Below are positions 1 through 8,476 of a stretch of DNA of 10,328 nucleotides, piece by piece. Both the position numbers and the translations under genes were made by a program. Location of the stretch: NCBI GenBank assembly GCA_964632795.1, contig CAZWEZ010000121.1, positions 1 through 10,328 on the forward strand. Reading direction: 5' to 3'. The DNA comes from CAZWEZ01 sp964632795 (GTDB taxonomy: Bacteria; Pseudomonadota; Alphaproteobacteria; Rhodospirillales; 2-02-FULL-58-16). Under the pieces are notes generated by a model. It was given only the letters and a program-made list of their open reading frames with translations, was not told the DNA's origin and ran no database searches. Position 1 is the stretch's first letter. Every line of letters begins with the position of its first letter.

Positions 1-762
1 CGCCGGGCGGCCTTCGGTCCACAGCGCGGCGCGCACCGCGCCGCGGGCGAAGATGGCCCGGGACGCCGCCTTGTGGGTCAGCTCGACCCGTTCGCCCTCG
101 GCGGCGAAGATCACCGTGTGCTCGCCGGTGACGTCGCCTCCACGCAGCGTCGCGAAGCCGATGTCGCCGCGCCGGCGCTCGCCGGTGTGGCCGTCGCGCA
201 CCCGCTGGGAGACCGCCTCCAACTCGACCCCGCGCCCGGCCGCCGCCGCGCCGCCAAGGGCCAGTGCCGTGCCCGAGGGCGCGTCCACCTTGTGGCGGTG
301 GTGCATCTCGACGATTTCGATATCGTAGTCGTCCCCCAGGGCGGCGGCCGCCTGGCCGACCAGGCCGAGCAGCAGGTTGACCCCGAGGCTCATGTTGGCG
401 GCCTGGACGACGGCGGTCCCGGCGGCTGCCGAGACCAGCGCCGCCTGCTCGTCGGCGCCCAGTCCGGTGGTGCCGATGGCCAGCGGCGTGGCGTGGCGGC
501 GGGCCAGCTCGGCGTGGGAGATGGTGGCGGTGGGCAGGGTGAAGTCGATGACGGCGTCCGATCCCGCGAACAGCGCCTCGGCGTCGTGGCCGACCTCGAT
601 GCCGCAGGCCCCGGCGCCGGCCAGCTCGCCGATGTCCCGACCGAGGGCCGGGCTGTCGGGCAACTCGGTGCCCCCGGCCAGCTCGCAGTCCTCGCCGGCC
701 AGCACCTCGGCGACCAGCATCCGCCCCATCCGCCCGGCGCACCCGACGATCCCGATTTTCAT
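1..762 (-). CDS. dapB: 4-hydroxy-tetrahydrodipicolinate reductase DapB (partial, C-terminus off the window)
   Basis: DapB reduces 4-hydroxy-tetrahydrodipicolinate with NAD(P)H in the cytosol, in the diaminopimelate/lysine pathway. I translated this frame by hand from the ATG at 762-760; it stays open to base 1 (254 codons), and DapB is usually about 265-275 residues, so only a short C-terminal tail is missing. The N-terminus MKIGIVGCAGRMG is the GxxGRMG nucleotide-binding loop. GTTG is at residues 97-100, and the family signature HHRHKVDAPSGTA is at 154-166, where H154 and K158 match the catalytic His and Lys of the family. The C-terminal part reads HKAASRAIFARGAVRAALW, also typical. A Shine-Dalgarno-like AGGGGGA lies just upstream of the ATG. 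The gene starts 36 bp after the dnaJ stop on the same strand, so co-transcription with dnaKJ is likely. Confidence 0.96.
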   Translation of the reverse strand, partial: MKIGIVGCAGRMGRMLVAEVLAGEDCELAGGTELPDSPALGRDIGELAGAGACGIEVGHDAEALFAGSDAVIDFTLPTATISHAELARRHATPLAIGTTGLGADEQAALVSAAAGTAVVQAANMSLGVNLLLGLVGQAAAALGDDYDIEIVEMHHRHKVDAPSGTALALGGAAAAGRGVELEAVSQRVRDGHTGERRRGDIGFATLRGGDVTGEHTVIFAAEGERVELTHKAASRAIFARGAVRAALWTEGRPA

Positions 763-798
763 GGCGTCCCCCTGTCGTTGGCCGGCGGCGCGGTGCCG

Positions 799-1953
<1,155 letters not shown>

Positions 1954-2148
1954 CGGGCGTGACTCGCAACGATCCTAGTGGACCGGATCGGTCAAAGGGT
2001 ACCCATACGATCGCCTTTCCCGCCTCCTCGGCGGGACGGCGCGCGCCGGCATCACGGCGCGACGCGCGCCTGGCCGGCGACCCTGGAACACCGTCACGTG
2101 GCACACCCTCCTGTCTGTGAAAGTCGGTGCTGGGACGAGCCGCACCGG
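1954..2148 (-). promoter_or_regulatory. dnaK-dnaJ intergenic region with successive GC stem-loops
   Basis: The 195 bp between the dnaK stop and the dnaJ start hold several inverted repeats. An 8-bp GC stem pairs 2038-2045 with 2063-2070 around a 17-nt loop. A 6-bp stem pairs 2019-2024 (CCCGCC) with 2030-2035 (GGCGGG). A 5-bp stem, GACCG-GAT-CGGTC, sits at 1981-1993. None is followed by a T-tract on the minus strand, so these are not classic intrinsic terminators. Partial attenuation or mRNA 3'-end protection that keeps dnaK above dnaJ is my inference. A 40-codon Arg-rich reading frame (2097 down to 1975, GTG start, AGGAGG nine bases upstream) overlaps the stems and may be chance. I see no convincing promoter. 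Confidence 0.45.
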
Positions 2149-4128
<1,980 letters not shown>

Positions 4129-4188
4129 GGTGTCCTCGTTGTTTGTTCGCCGGCGGCGGTGTCCGCGCGCCCCTGAATTCCAACACTA

Positions 4189-4202
4189 TCGCCCGCGGGC
4201 GA
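4189..4202. promoter_or_regulatory. 14-bp perfect palindrome in the dnaK/DUF1848 divergent intergenic region
   Basis: The sequence TCGCCCGCGGGCGA is its own reverse complement over all 14 bases. It lies about 60 bp upstream of the dnaK start and about 63 bp upstream of the DUF1848 start, just downstream of the putative dnaK -10 element. It could be an operator for either gene or simply a GC-rich coincidence. It does not resemble CIRCE, the HrcA operator. Confidence 0.35.
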
Positions 4203-4213
4203 CGCTCTGGCGT

Positions 4214-4242
4214 TATATATGTCCCTCCGGCGGAACGCGCAA
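4214..4242 (-). promoter_or_regulatory. Putative dnaK promoter
   Basis: On the minus strand TTGCGC (4242-4237) is separated by 17 bp from TATATA (4219-4214). TATAAC (4217-4212) is an alternative -10 at 19 bp spacing. The A/T run stands out in GC-rich surroundings. The -10 side also contains CATATAT, loosely like the CCCCATNT of RpoH promoters, so sigma-32 control is possible but not shown. The implied 5' leader of about 75 nt would include the 14-bp palindrome. No matching -35 is visible in the plus direction for the DUF1848 gene. Confidence 0.35.
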
Positions 4243-4264
4243 CCGCCGCCGGGGGAATCCGTCG

Positions 4265-5155
4265 ATGATCGTCTCGGCCAGCTACAAGACCGATATACCG
4301 GCCTTCTACGGTGCATGGTTCATGAACCGCCTCGAGGCGGGGGGGTGCCGGATGGTCAATCCTTACGGCGGCCAGCTCCACACGGTGCCGCTGGACCGGG
4401 CCTCCGTGGACGGTTTCGTGTTCTGGACCAGGAACATCGCCCCCTTCCTTGACAACCTGCGCCAGGTCTCGCGGCTAAGCTACCCGTTCATGGTCCATTA
4501 CACGGTGACCGGCTATCCCCGGGAGCTCGACCAGGGGACCATCGAGCCGGCGCGCGCCCTCGGCCACGTCCGCGCCCTCGCCGAGACCTACGGCCGGCGC
4601 ACGGTGGTGTGGCGCTACGATCCGGTGGTGGTCGCCTCGCCGACCCCGCCCCGTTGGCATCTGGACAATTTCGCGCGGCTGGCCGACGGCCTGGCCGGGG
4701 CGGTCGACGAGGTGGTGGTGTCGTTCGCCCAGGTTTACCGCAAGACCGCCCGCAACATGGCCGCCGCGGCGCGGGCCTTCGGCTTCGAGTGGCGGGACCC
4801 GGAACCCGGGGAGAAACGCGAACTGCTGGCCGGACTGGCCGCCATCGCCGCCGAGCGCTCGATCAAACCAACCCTGTGCGGCCAGCCCGAACTGGCGGTC
4901 GAGGGCATGGGAGTGGCGCGGTGCATCGACGCCGAGCGTCTCGGCGAGGTCGCCGGGCGGCCGCTCGCCGTGCCTCACAAGCCCCACCGCGAGGACTGCG
5001 CGTGCTGGTCGTCGCGCGACATCGGCGGCTACGACACCTGCCCCCACGGCTGCGTCTACTGCTACGCGGTCAACAGCCGCACCCTCGCCAAGCGCCGCTT
5101 CGCCGAACATGATCCCCACAGCGAGTTCCTGTTCCCGCCGAAGCAAAACCAATAA
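4265..5155 (+). CDS. DUF1848 family protein with C-terminal cysteine cluster
   Basis: I recognise the DUF1848 pattern: an N-terminus MIVSASYKTDIPAFYGAWF, VFWTRN at 52-57, WRYDP at 116-120, and a C-terminal cysteine cluster. The protein has 296 residues. The cluster has C245 and C247 (CxC), then RDIGGYDTC, with C259, C263 and C266 spaced CxxxCxxC (CPHGCVYC) followed by YAVNS. This spacing matches the radical-SAM [4Fe-4S] motif, though here it is near the C-terminus; metal binding is an inference and no function is established. I see no signal peptide or membrane segment. The ATG at 4265 is preceded by GGGGGAA eight bases away; the frame is open further upstream only antisense to dnaK. It runs opposite to the heat-shock genes around it and sits between grpE and dnaK. 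Its last codons form the left arm of its terminator. Confidence 0.88.
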   Translation: MIVSASYKTDIPAFYGAWFMNRLEAGGCRMVNPYGGQLHTVPLDRASVDGFVFWTRNIAPFLDNLRQVSRLSYPFMVHYTVTGYPRELDQGTIEPARALGHVRALAETYGRRTVVWRYDPVVVASPTPPRWHLDNFARLADGLAGAVDEVVVSFAQVYRKTARNMAAAARAFGFEWRDPEPGEKRELLAGLAAIAAERSIKPTLCGQPELAVEGMGVARCIDAERLGEVAGRPLAVPHKPHREDCACWSSRDIGGYDTCPHGCVYCYAVNSRTLAKRRFAEHDPHSEFLFPPKQNQ

Positions 5156-5174
5156 GTTGGTTTTGCTTTTTTTT
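5141..5174 (+). terminator. Intrinsic terminator of the DUF1848 gene, stop codon in the loop
   Basis: A perfect 12-bp stem pairs 5141-5152 (AAGCAAAACCAA) with 5157-5168 (TTGGTTTTGCTT). The loop is TAAG, and a run of eight T occupies 5167-5174. The TAA stop codon (5153-5155) is inside the loop, so the last four sense codons (Lys-Gln-Asn-Gln) form most of the left arm. This is an unambiguous Rho-independent terminator on the plus strand. Confidence 0.88.
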
Positions 5175-5277
5175 GCTGGCCCCTCAGTCGCCGGGCGGGC
5201 CTGTGGCCCTTGGCTACGCCGCATAAGCGGCGACGCGCGGTCGCGCTTGCCGACATGGCGAGAGGCCATGTCGGGTT
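5161..5277 (+). repeat. Multi-hairpin repeat copy R1
   Basis: First copy of the array, in the orientation used here as reference. It has three clear stems. The first is GGGCC-TGT-GGCCC (5197-5209). The second is CGCCGC-ATAA-GCGGCG (5217-5232). The terminal one is a 10-bp stem, 5250-5259 with 5265-5274, loop GAGAG. A smaller CGCG-CGGT-CGCG stem lies between the last two. The terminal stem is followed by GTTTGTTTTGC, so R1 may act as a second terminator after the DUF1848 gene. Its left end is merged with that gene's terminator. R2 follows with a 123-bp offset. Confidence 0.85.
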
Positions 5278-5401
5278 TGTTTTGCTCCACTTCGTTCCGC
5301 TGCCCCTCAGTCGCCGGGCGGGCCTGCGGCCCTTGGCTACGGCGCATAAGCGCCGACGCGCGGTCGCGCTTGCCGGCATGGCGAAGGGCCATGCCGGTTT
5401 G
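5278..5401 (+). repeat. Multi-hairpin repeat copy R2
   Basis: Direct repeat of R1, offset 123 bp, starting with TTTTGCTCCACTTCGTT. The stems are GGGCC-TGC-GGCCC, then CGGCGC-ATAA-GCGCCG (5340-5355), and a 10-bp terminal stem, 5373-5382 with 5388-5397. Compared with R1, one base pair in the middle stem is flipped from C-G to G-C on both sides, and one in the terminal stem is changed from A-T to G-C on both sides. The 40 bp after R2 (5402-5441) do not match the other copies clearly. Confidence 0.85.
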
Positions 5402-5439
5402 GAGACAAGCTTAATAGGGCTAGGCCGGCCCCCTCGATA

Positions 5440-5595
5440 AACTGATCCAAAACCCGGTGCTGATTGCTTAATAGATTCAACATGGCATCTTGCCATGTCG
5501 AAAAGCGCGCCAGCGCGTCGGGCCGCTTGGCCCGTAGCCAAGGGCCGCAGGCCCGCCCGGCGATTGAGGGGCTTGCGTAACGAAATGGAACAAAA
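5440..5595 (-). repeat. Multi-hairpin repeat copy R3 (inverted, long form)
   Basis: Reverse-complement copy of the R1/R2 unit. The middle stem is CGGGCC (5519-5524) with GGCCCG (5529-5534), a different stem sequence from R1 and R2 but fully paired. The terminal stem is an 8-bp ACATGGCA (5480-5487) with TGCCATGT (5491-5498), loop TCT. Beyond the terminal stem it carries a tail of about 40 bp with GATCC and GCTGATTG that R4 shares and R1/R2 lack. The outer end reads GTAACGAAATGGAACAAAA, a variant of the end seen in R2. Confidence 0.82.
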
Positions 5596-5748
5596 GGGAT
5601 CTAATACCGTCGCTGATTGTTTTATGGGTCCGACATGGTCTCTTACCATGTCGGAAAGCGCGCCAGCGCGTCGGGCCGCCAGGCCCGTAGCCAAGGGCCG
5701 CAGGCCCGCCCGGCGACTGAGGGGCTTGCGTAACGAAGTGGAGCAACA
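5596..5748 (-). repeat. Multi-hairpin repeat copy R4 (inverted, long form)
   Basis: Direct repeat of R3 with a 153-bp offset, inverted relative to R1/R2. The middle stem is CGGGCC (5672-5677) with GGCCCG (5682-5687), loop GCCA. The terminal stem is 11 bp, 5629-5639 with 5645-5655. Its innermost pair is T-A where R1 and R2 have C-G, again changed on both sides. The tail shared with R3 includes GATCT and GCTGATTG. The outer end GTAACGAAGTGGAGCAAC matches the reverse complement of the R2 start. Confidence 0.84.
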
Positions 5749-5761
5749 CTTAACCTAGCCA

Positions 5762-5812
5762 CCGGCCCGCCCGGCGACTGAGGGGCCGGCGTAACGAAGT
5801 GAAGCAAAAAAA
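5762..5812 (-). repeat. Short repeat copy R5 abutting the grpE stop
   Basis: Only the outer arm of the unit is present: GCCCGGCGACTGAGGGG followed by CGTAACGAAGTGAAGCAAAA, in R3/R4 orientation. It forms its own 7-bp stem, CCGGCCC (5762-5768) with GGGCCGG (5783-5789). That stem is not seen in the full copies, so this could be a truncated copy or a minimal structured form. It ends within about two bases of the grpE TAA (5816-5814). Confidence 0.75.
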
Positions 5813-5813
5813 C

Positions 5814-6581
5814 TTAGAGTTCCTCGTCCAGTTTGGAGCCGGTGGTTTCGGTCTGTTTCTCGTAGGCCTCGGCCGGACCCTTGGCGGCCGGCTCGGGAGC
5901 GGCCTCTTCCGCGGCCGGTTTGTCGGCCTGGGGCGCCTCCTTGGGGCCGCCCTTGGAGATGCCGACCTTGGCCGGGCGCAGCAGCCGGTCGTTGAGCACG
6001 TAGCCCGTCTGCAGCACCTGGAACACGGTGCCGGCCGGTTTGTCGGGGTCCTCGAACTCGAACATCGCCTCATGCAGGTTGTGGTCGAACTTCTTGCCCA
6101 TCGCCTCGATCTGCTTGATGGCGTTGCGCTCGAAGACGTTGAGCATCTCGCGCTCGGTCATCTCGACGCCGACCACCAGGTTGTCGATGATGGGGTTCTT
6201 CTGGCGGTCCTTGTCCTCGACGCTGTCCAGGGCCCGGCGCAGGTTGTCGGCGACCGCCAGCATCTCACGGGCGAAGTTGGCGATGGCGTACTTGGAGGCG
6301 TCGATGCGGTCGCGCTCGGCGCGCCGGCGCACGTTCTCGGCCTCGGCCAGGGCGCGCAGCAGCTTGTCCTTGAGGTCGGCGACCTCGGCCTCCAGCCGCG
6401 CCGCCCGCTCCTCGACGCTTTCTTCGACCGGGGCGGCTTCCCCGGCGTCCTCTTCCCGGGGTTCGTCGTCCGGCGCCTCGGCGTTCTCTTCGCGTGGTTC
6501 CCCGCCCGGCGCCTCCTCTTCGGGGGCGGCTTGCGGCTCCAGGGCCTTTTTCTTGGGTTTCTTCGCTTTGGCTTTGGTCAT
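5814..6581 (-). CDS. grpE: GrpE nucleotide exchange factor
   Basis: GrpE releases ADP from DnaK and so completes the DnaK/DnaJ chaperone cycle; it acts as a cytosolic dimer. This 255-residue protein has a disordered N-terminus, Lys-rich then Glu/Pro/Ala-rich (1-55), and a long coiled-coil helix (about 56-120) containing AEAENVRRRAERD at 79-91. The C-terminal beta-domain signature runs from FDHNLHEAMFEFE (165-177) through GTVFQVLQTGYVLNDR (184-199) to RPAKVGI. The HNLH segment replaces the more usual PNLH. After residue 212 a tail of about 40 residues rich in Ala, Pro, Glu and Lys follows, longer than the E. coli protein. The ATG at 6581 has GGAG upstream and lies 11 bp after the hrcA stop, so the two genes are probably co-transcribed. 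Downstream, the gene runs straight into repeat R5 rather than into dnaK. Confidence 0.97.
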   Translation of the reverse strand: MTKAKAKKPKKKALEPQAAPEEEAPGGEPREENAEAPDDEPREEDAGEAAPVEESVEERAARLEAEVADLKDKLLRALAEAENVRRRAERDRIDASKYAIANFAREMLAVADNLRRALDSVEDKDRQKNPIIDNLVVGVEMTEREMLNVFERNAIKQIEAMGKKFDHNLHEAMFEFEDPDKPAGTVFQVLQTGYVLNDRLLRPAKVGISKGGPKEAPQADKPAAEEAAPEPAAKGPAEAYEKQTETTGSKLDEEL

Positions 6582-6592
6582 CTCGAGCTCCG

Positions 6593-7627
6593 TTATCCCA
6601 GCCGGCGGCTTAGCAGTTTTGCGGTGTAGTTGACCATCGGAATGATGCGCGCGTAGTTCATGCGGGTCGGGCCGATCACCCCGATGGCGCCGATGATTCG
6701 TTCGCGGCTGTCGTGATAGGAGCCGACGATCATCGAACAGCCGGCCATGGAGAACAGCTTGTTCTCGGCGCCGATGAAGATCTGGACCCCCTCGGCGGTG
6801 TCGGCGAGCGACAGCAGGCGCAGCATTATTTCCTTGGTTTCCAGGGCCTCGAACAGGGCCCGGATGTTTTCGAGGTCGGTGGTCGCCGAGATGTCGTCCA
6901 ACAGGTTGGCCTGGCCGCGCAGGATCAGGGAGCCGCCGGTGTCGCTCCCGGCCCAGGTGGCGAGTCCCGATTCGACGACCTTGGTGGTCAGCGCGTCGAG
7001 CTGGGTGCGGTGGGTCTCGAGTTCCCTGACGATCTCGTCTTGGGCCTCGCCGATGGTCCGTCCGACCAGCCGCGCGCTGAGGTAGTTGGAGGCCTCGACC
7101 AGGGCCGAGGGCGGCAGGCCGCGGGGGGTCTCGACGATGCGGTTCTCGACCATCCCGCTCTCGGTGACCATCACCACCAGGGCGCGGTCCGGGCTCAGGC
7201 TGACGAACTCGATGTGGCGCAGCGGGCTTTCGGTCTTGGGCGCCATCACCAGCCCGGCGCAACTGGTCAGGCCGGACAGCGCCGAGGTCGCCTCCTCCAG
7301 CAGACCTTCCAGGCTGACCCCGGAGCCGGCGCACCGGCTTTCGATGTCGCGGCGCTCGTCCTCGGTCAGGCGGCCCACCTCCAGCAGGCCGTCGACGAAC
7401 AGCCTGAGCCCGGCTTCGGTCGGCAGCCGGCCGGCCGAGGTGTGGGGCGAGAACAGCAACCCGGCGTCCTCCAGGTCCGCCATCACGTTGCGCACGGTGG
7501 CCGGCGACAGGGGCTTGTCCATGCGCCGGGCCAGGGTCCGCGAGCCGATCGGGTCGCCGGTCTCGACGAAGCTTTCGACGATGTGGCGGAAGATCTCGCG
7601 CGAGCGTTCGTTGAGTTCGGTGATCAT
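6593..7627 (-). CDS. hrcA: Heat-inducible transcription repressor HrcA
   Basis: HrcA is the winged-helix repressor that binds CIRCE operators of chaperone genes. From the ATG at 7627 the protein has 344 residues, the family length, beginning MITELNERSREIF. The DNA-binding domain includes TGDPIGSRTLARRM (23-36), LSPATVRNVMADLE (40-53) and HTSAGRLPTEAGLR (62-75). The C-terminal HrcA domain has IFIGAENKLF and IGVIGPTRMNYARII. An in-frame ATG at 7672 would add 15 residues. I prefer 7627 because the extra segment is AT-rich, uses codons rare in this genome (GTT, ACT, AAA, TCA), and overlaps a good promoter match; some alphaproteobacterial HrcA proteins do have such an extension, so 7672 stays possible. 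Neither start has a strong Shine-Dalgarno sequence. It diverges from rph and precedes grpE by 11 bp. Confidence 0.95.
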   Translation of the reverse strand: MITELNERSREIFRHIVESFVETGDPIGSRTLARRMDKPLSPATVRNVMADLEDAGLLFSPHTSAGRLPTEAGLRLFVDGLLEVGRLTEDERRDIESRCAGSGVSLEGLLEEATSALSGLTSCAGLVMAPKTESPLRHIEFVSLSPDRALVVMVTESGMVENRIVETPRGLPPSALVEASNYLSARLVGRTIGEAQDEIVRELETHRTQLDALTTKVVESGLATWAGSDTGGSLILRGQANLLDDISATTDLENIRALFEALETKEIMLRLLSLADTAEGVQIFIGAENKLFSMAGCSMIVGSYHDSRERIIGAIGVIGPTRMNYARIIPMVNYTAKLLSRRLG

Positions 7628-7658
7628 GATGACGCCGGTGGTCCCTGAAGGCGTGGTG

Positions 7659-7687
7659 AATTTAGTAACCATATCGGCCGTCGTCAA
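7659..7687 (-). promoter_or_regulatory. Putative hrcA-grpE promoter
   Basis: On the minus strand TTGACG (7687-7682) matches the sigma-70 -35 consensus in five of six bases. After 17 bp comes TAAATT (7664-7659), four of six for the -10. Transcription would start near 7652, inside the longer possible HrcA frame, which favours the ATG at 7627. I see no TTAGCACTC/GAGTGCTAA (CIRCE) repeat here. Confidence 0.45.
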
Positions 7688-7756
7688 CGGAACCGCTTTA
7701 CCCCCAACCGGGGCCGCGCTAGTACTGCCTTGCCCATTCGATGAAGGATACCGCCG

Positions 7757-8476
7757 ATGAGACCGTCCGGACGCGCCGCCGACCGGCTTCGCCCGATCAC
7801 CCTGGAAGCCGGTTGCTCCAAGTATGCCGAGGGCTCCTGCCTGGTCGGTTTCGGCGACACCCGGGTGCTGTGCGCCGCCACCGTCGAGCAGCGGGTGCCG
7901 CCGTGGATGCGGGATTCCAAGCGCGGCTGGGTGACCGCCGAGTACGGGATGCTGCCCCGGGCCACCGAAACCCGCACCGCGCGCGAAGCGACCCGCGGCC
8001 ACCAGTCCGGACGCAGCCAGGAGATTCAACGCCTTATCGGCCGTTCCTTGCGCGCCGTGACGGACCTCGAGGCGATGGGCGAAATGCAGATCCGCGTCGA
8101 TTGCGACGTCCTGGAGGCCGACGGCGGCACCCGCACGGCGGCCATCACCGGCGCCTACGTGGCCCTCCATCTGGCGTTCAAGAAGATCGTCGGGCTCGGC
8201 ATCCTTCCCGAGGTGCCGCTGAACGACCGGGTGGCGGCGGTGTCGTGCGGGATCGTCGGCGGAGCGGCGGTGCTGGATTTGGATTACGAGGAGGACCGGA
8301 GCGCCGAGGCCGACGCCAATTTCGTGCTCACCGGGAGCGGGGACATCGTCGAGATCCAGGCCACCGCCGAGAGCGGCCCCTTCGCCGAGGACCGGTTCAT
8401 GGAGCTGTTGGCGCTGGCCCGCAGGGGGGCCGGCGAGCTGAGCGCCCTGCAGGCCGAGGTCCTGGAGGCGGCGTGA
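7757..8476 (+). CDS. rph: Ribonuclease PH
   Basis: RNase PH is a phosphorolytic 3'-5' exoribonuclease that trims tRNA 3' ends, using phosphate and releasing nucleoside diphosphates; it works as a hexameric ring. The 239-residue protein matches the family length. Visible motifs are GDTRVLCAATVE (33-44), EYGMLPRAT (62-70), GRSQEIQRLIGRSLRA (85-100) and ADGGTRTAAITGA (121-133), where the GTR residues bind phosphate. The acidic motif LDLDYEED with DxN (173-188) supplies the metal-binding aspartates, D180 and D186 by family alignment. AAGGA lies eight bases before the ATG. It is the first gene of a tight rph-rdgB-hemW unit, overlaps rdgB by 4 bp, and is divergent from hrcA. Confidence 0.98.
   Translation: MRPSGRAADRLRPITLEAGCSKYAEGSCLVGFGDTRVLCAATVEQRVPPWMRDSKRGWVTAEYGMLPRATETRTAREATRGHQSGRSQEIQRLIGRSLRAVTDLEAMGEMQIRVDCDVLEADGGTRTAAITGAYVALHLAFKKIVGLGILPEVPLNDRVAAVSCGIVGGAAVLDLDYEEDRSAEADANFVLTGSGDIVEIQATAESGPFAEDRFMELLALARRGAGELSALQAEVLEAA

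Noticed and set aside
5062..5758. Several overlapping frames on both strands in the repeat array (Arg/Pro/Ala-rich products)
   Set aside because: The peptides repeat only because the DNA repeats, stop-free frames occur in several phases at once, and base changes preserve stem pairing, not protein sequence. I treat the array as non-coding.
5161..5812. CRISPR array
   Set aside because: Units are 120-155 bp, occur in both orientations and contain internal hairpins; there are no short constant repeats with unique spacers and no cas genes.
5161..5812. Insertion sequence remnant
   Set aside because: No transposase fragment was recognised in any frame and no clear target-site duplication was seen; a non-autonomous element remains possible and is covered in the findings.
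7741..8472. Upstream extension of the rdgB frame through rph
   Set aside because: This part is out of frame with the clear rph gene and is Arg/Pro/Gly-rich; the RdgB family N-terminus begins at the GTG at 8473.
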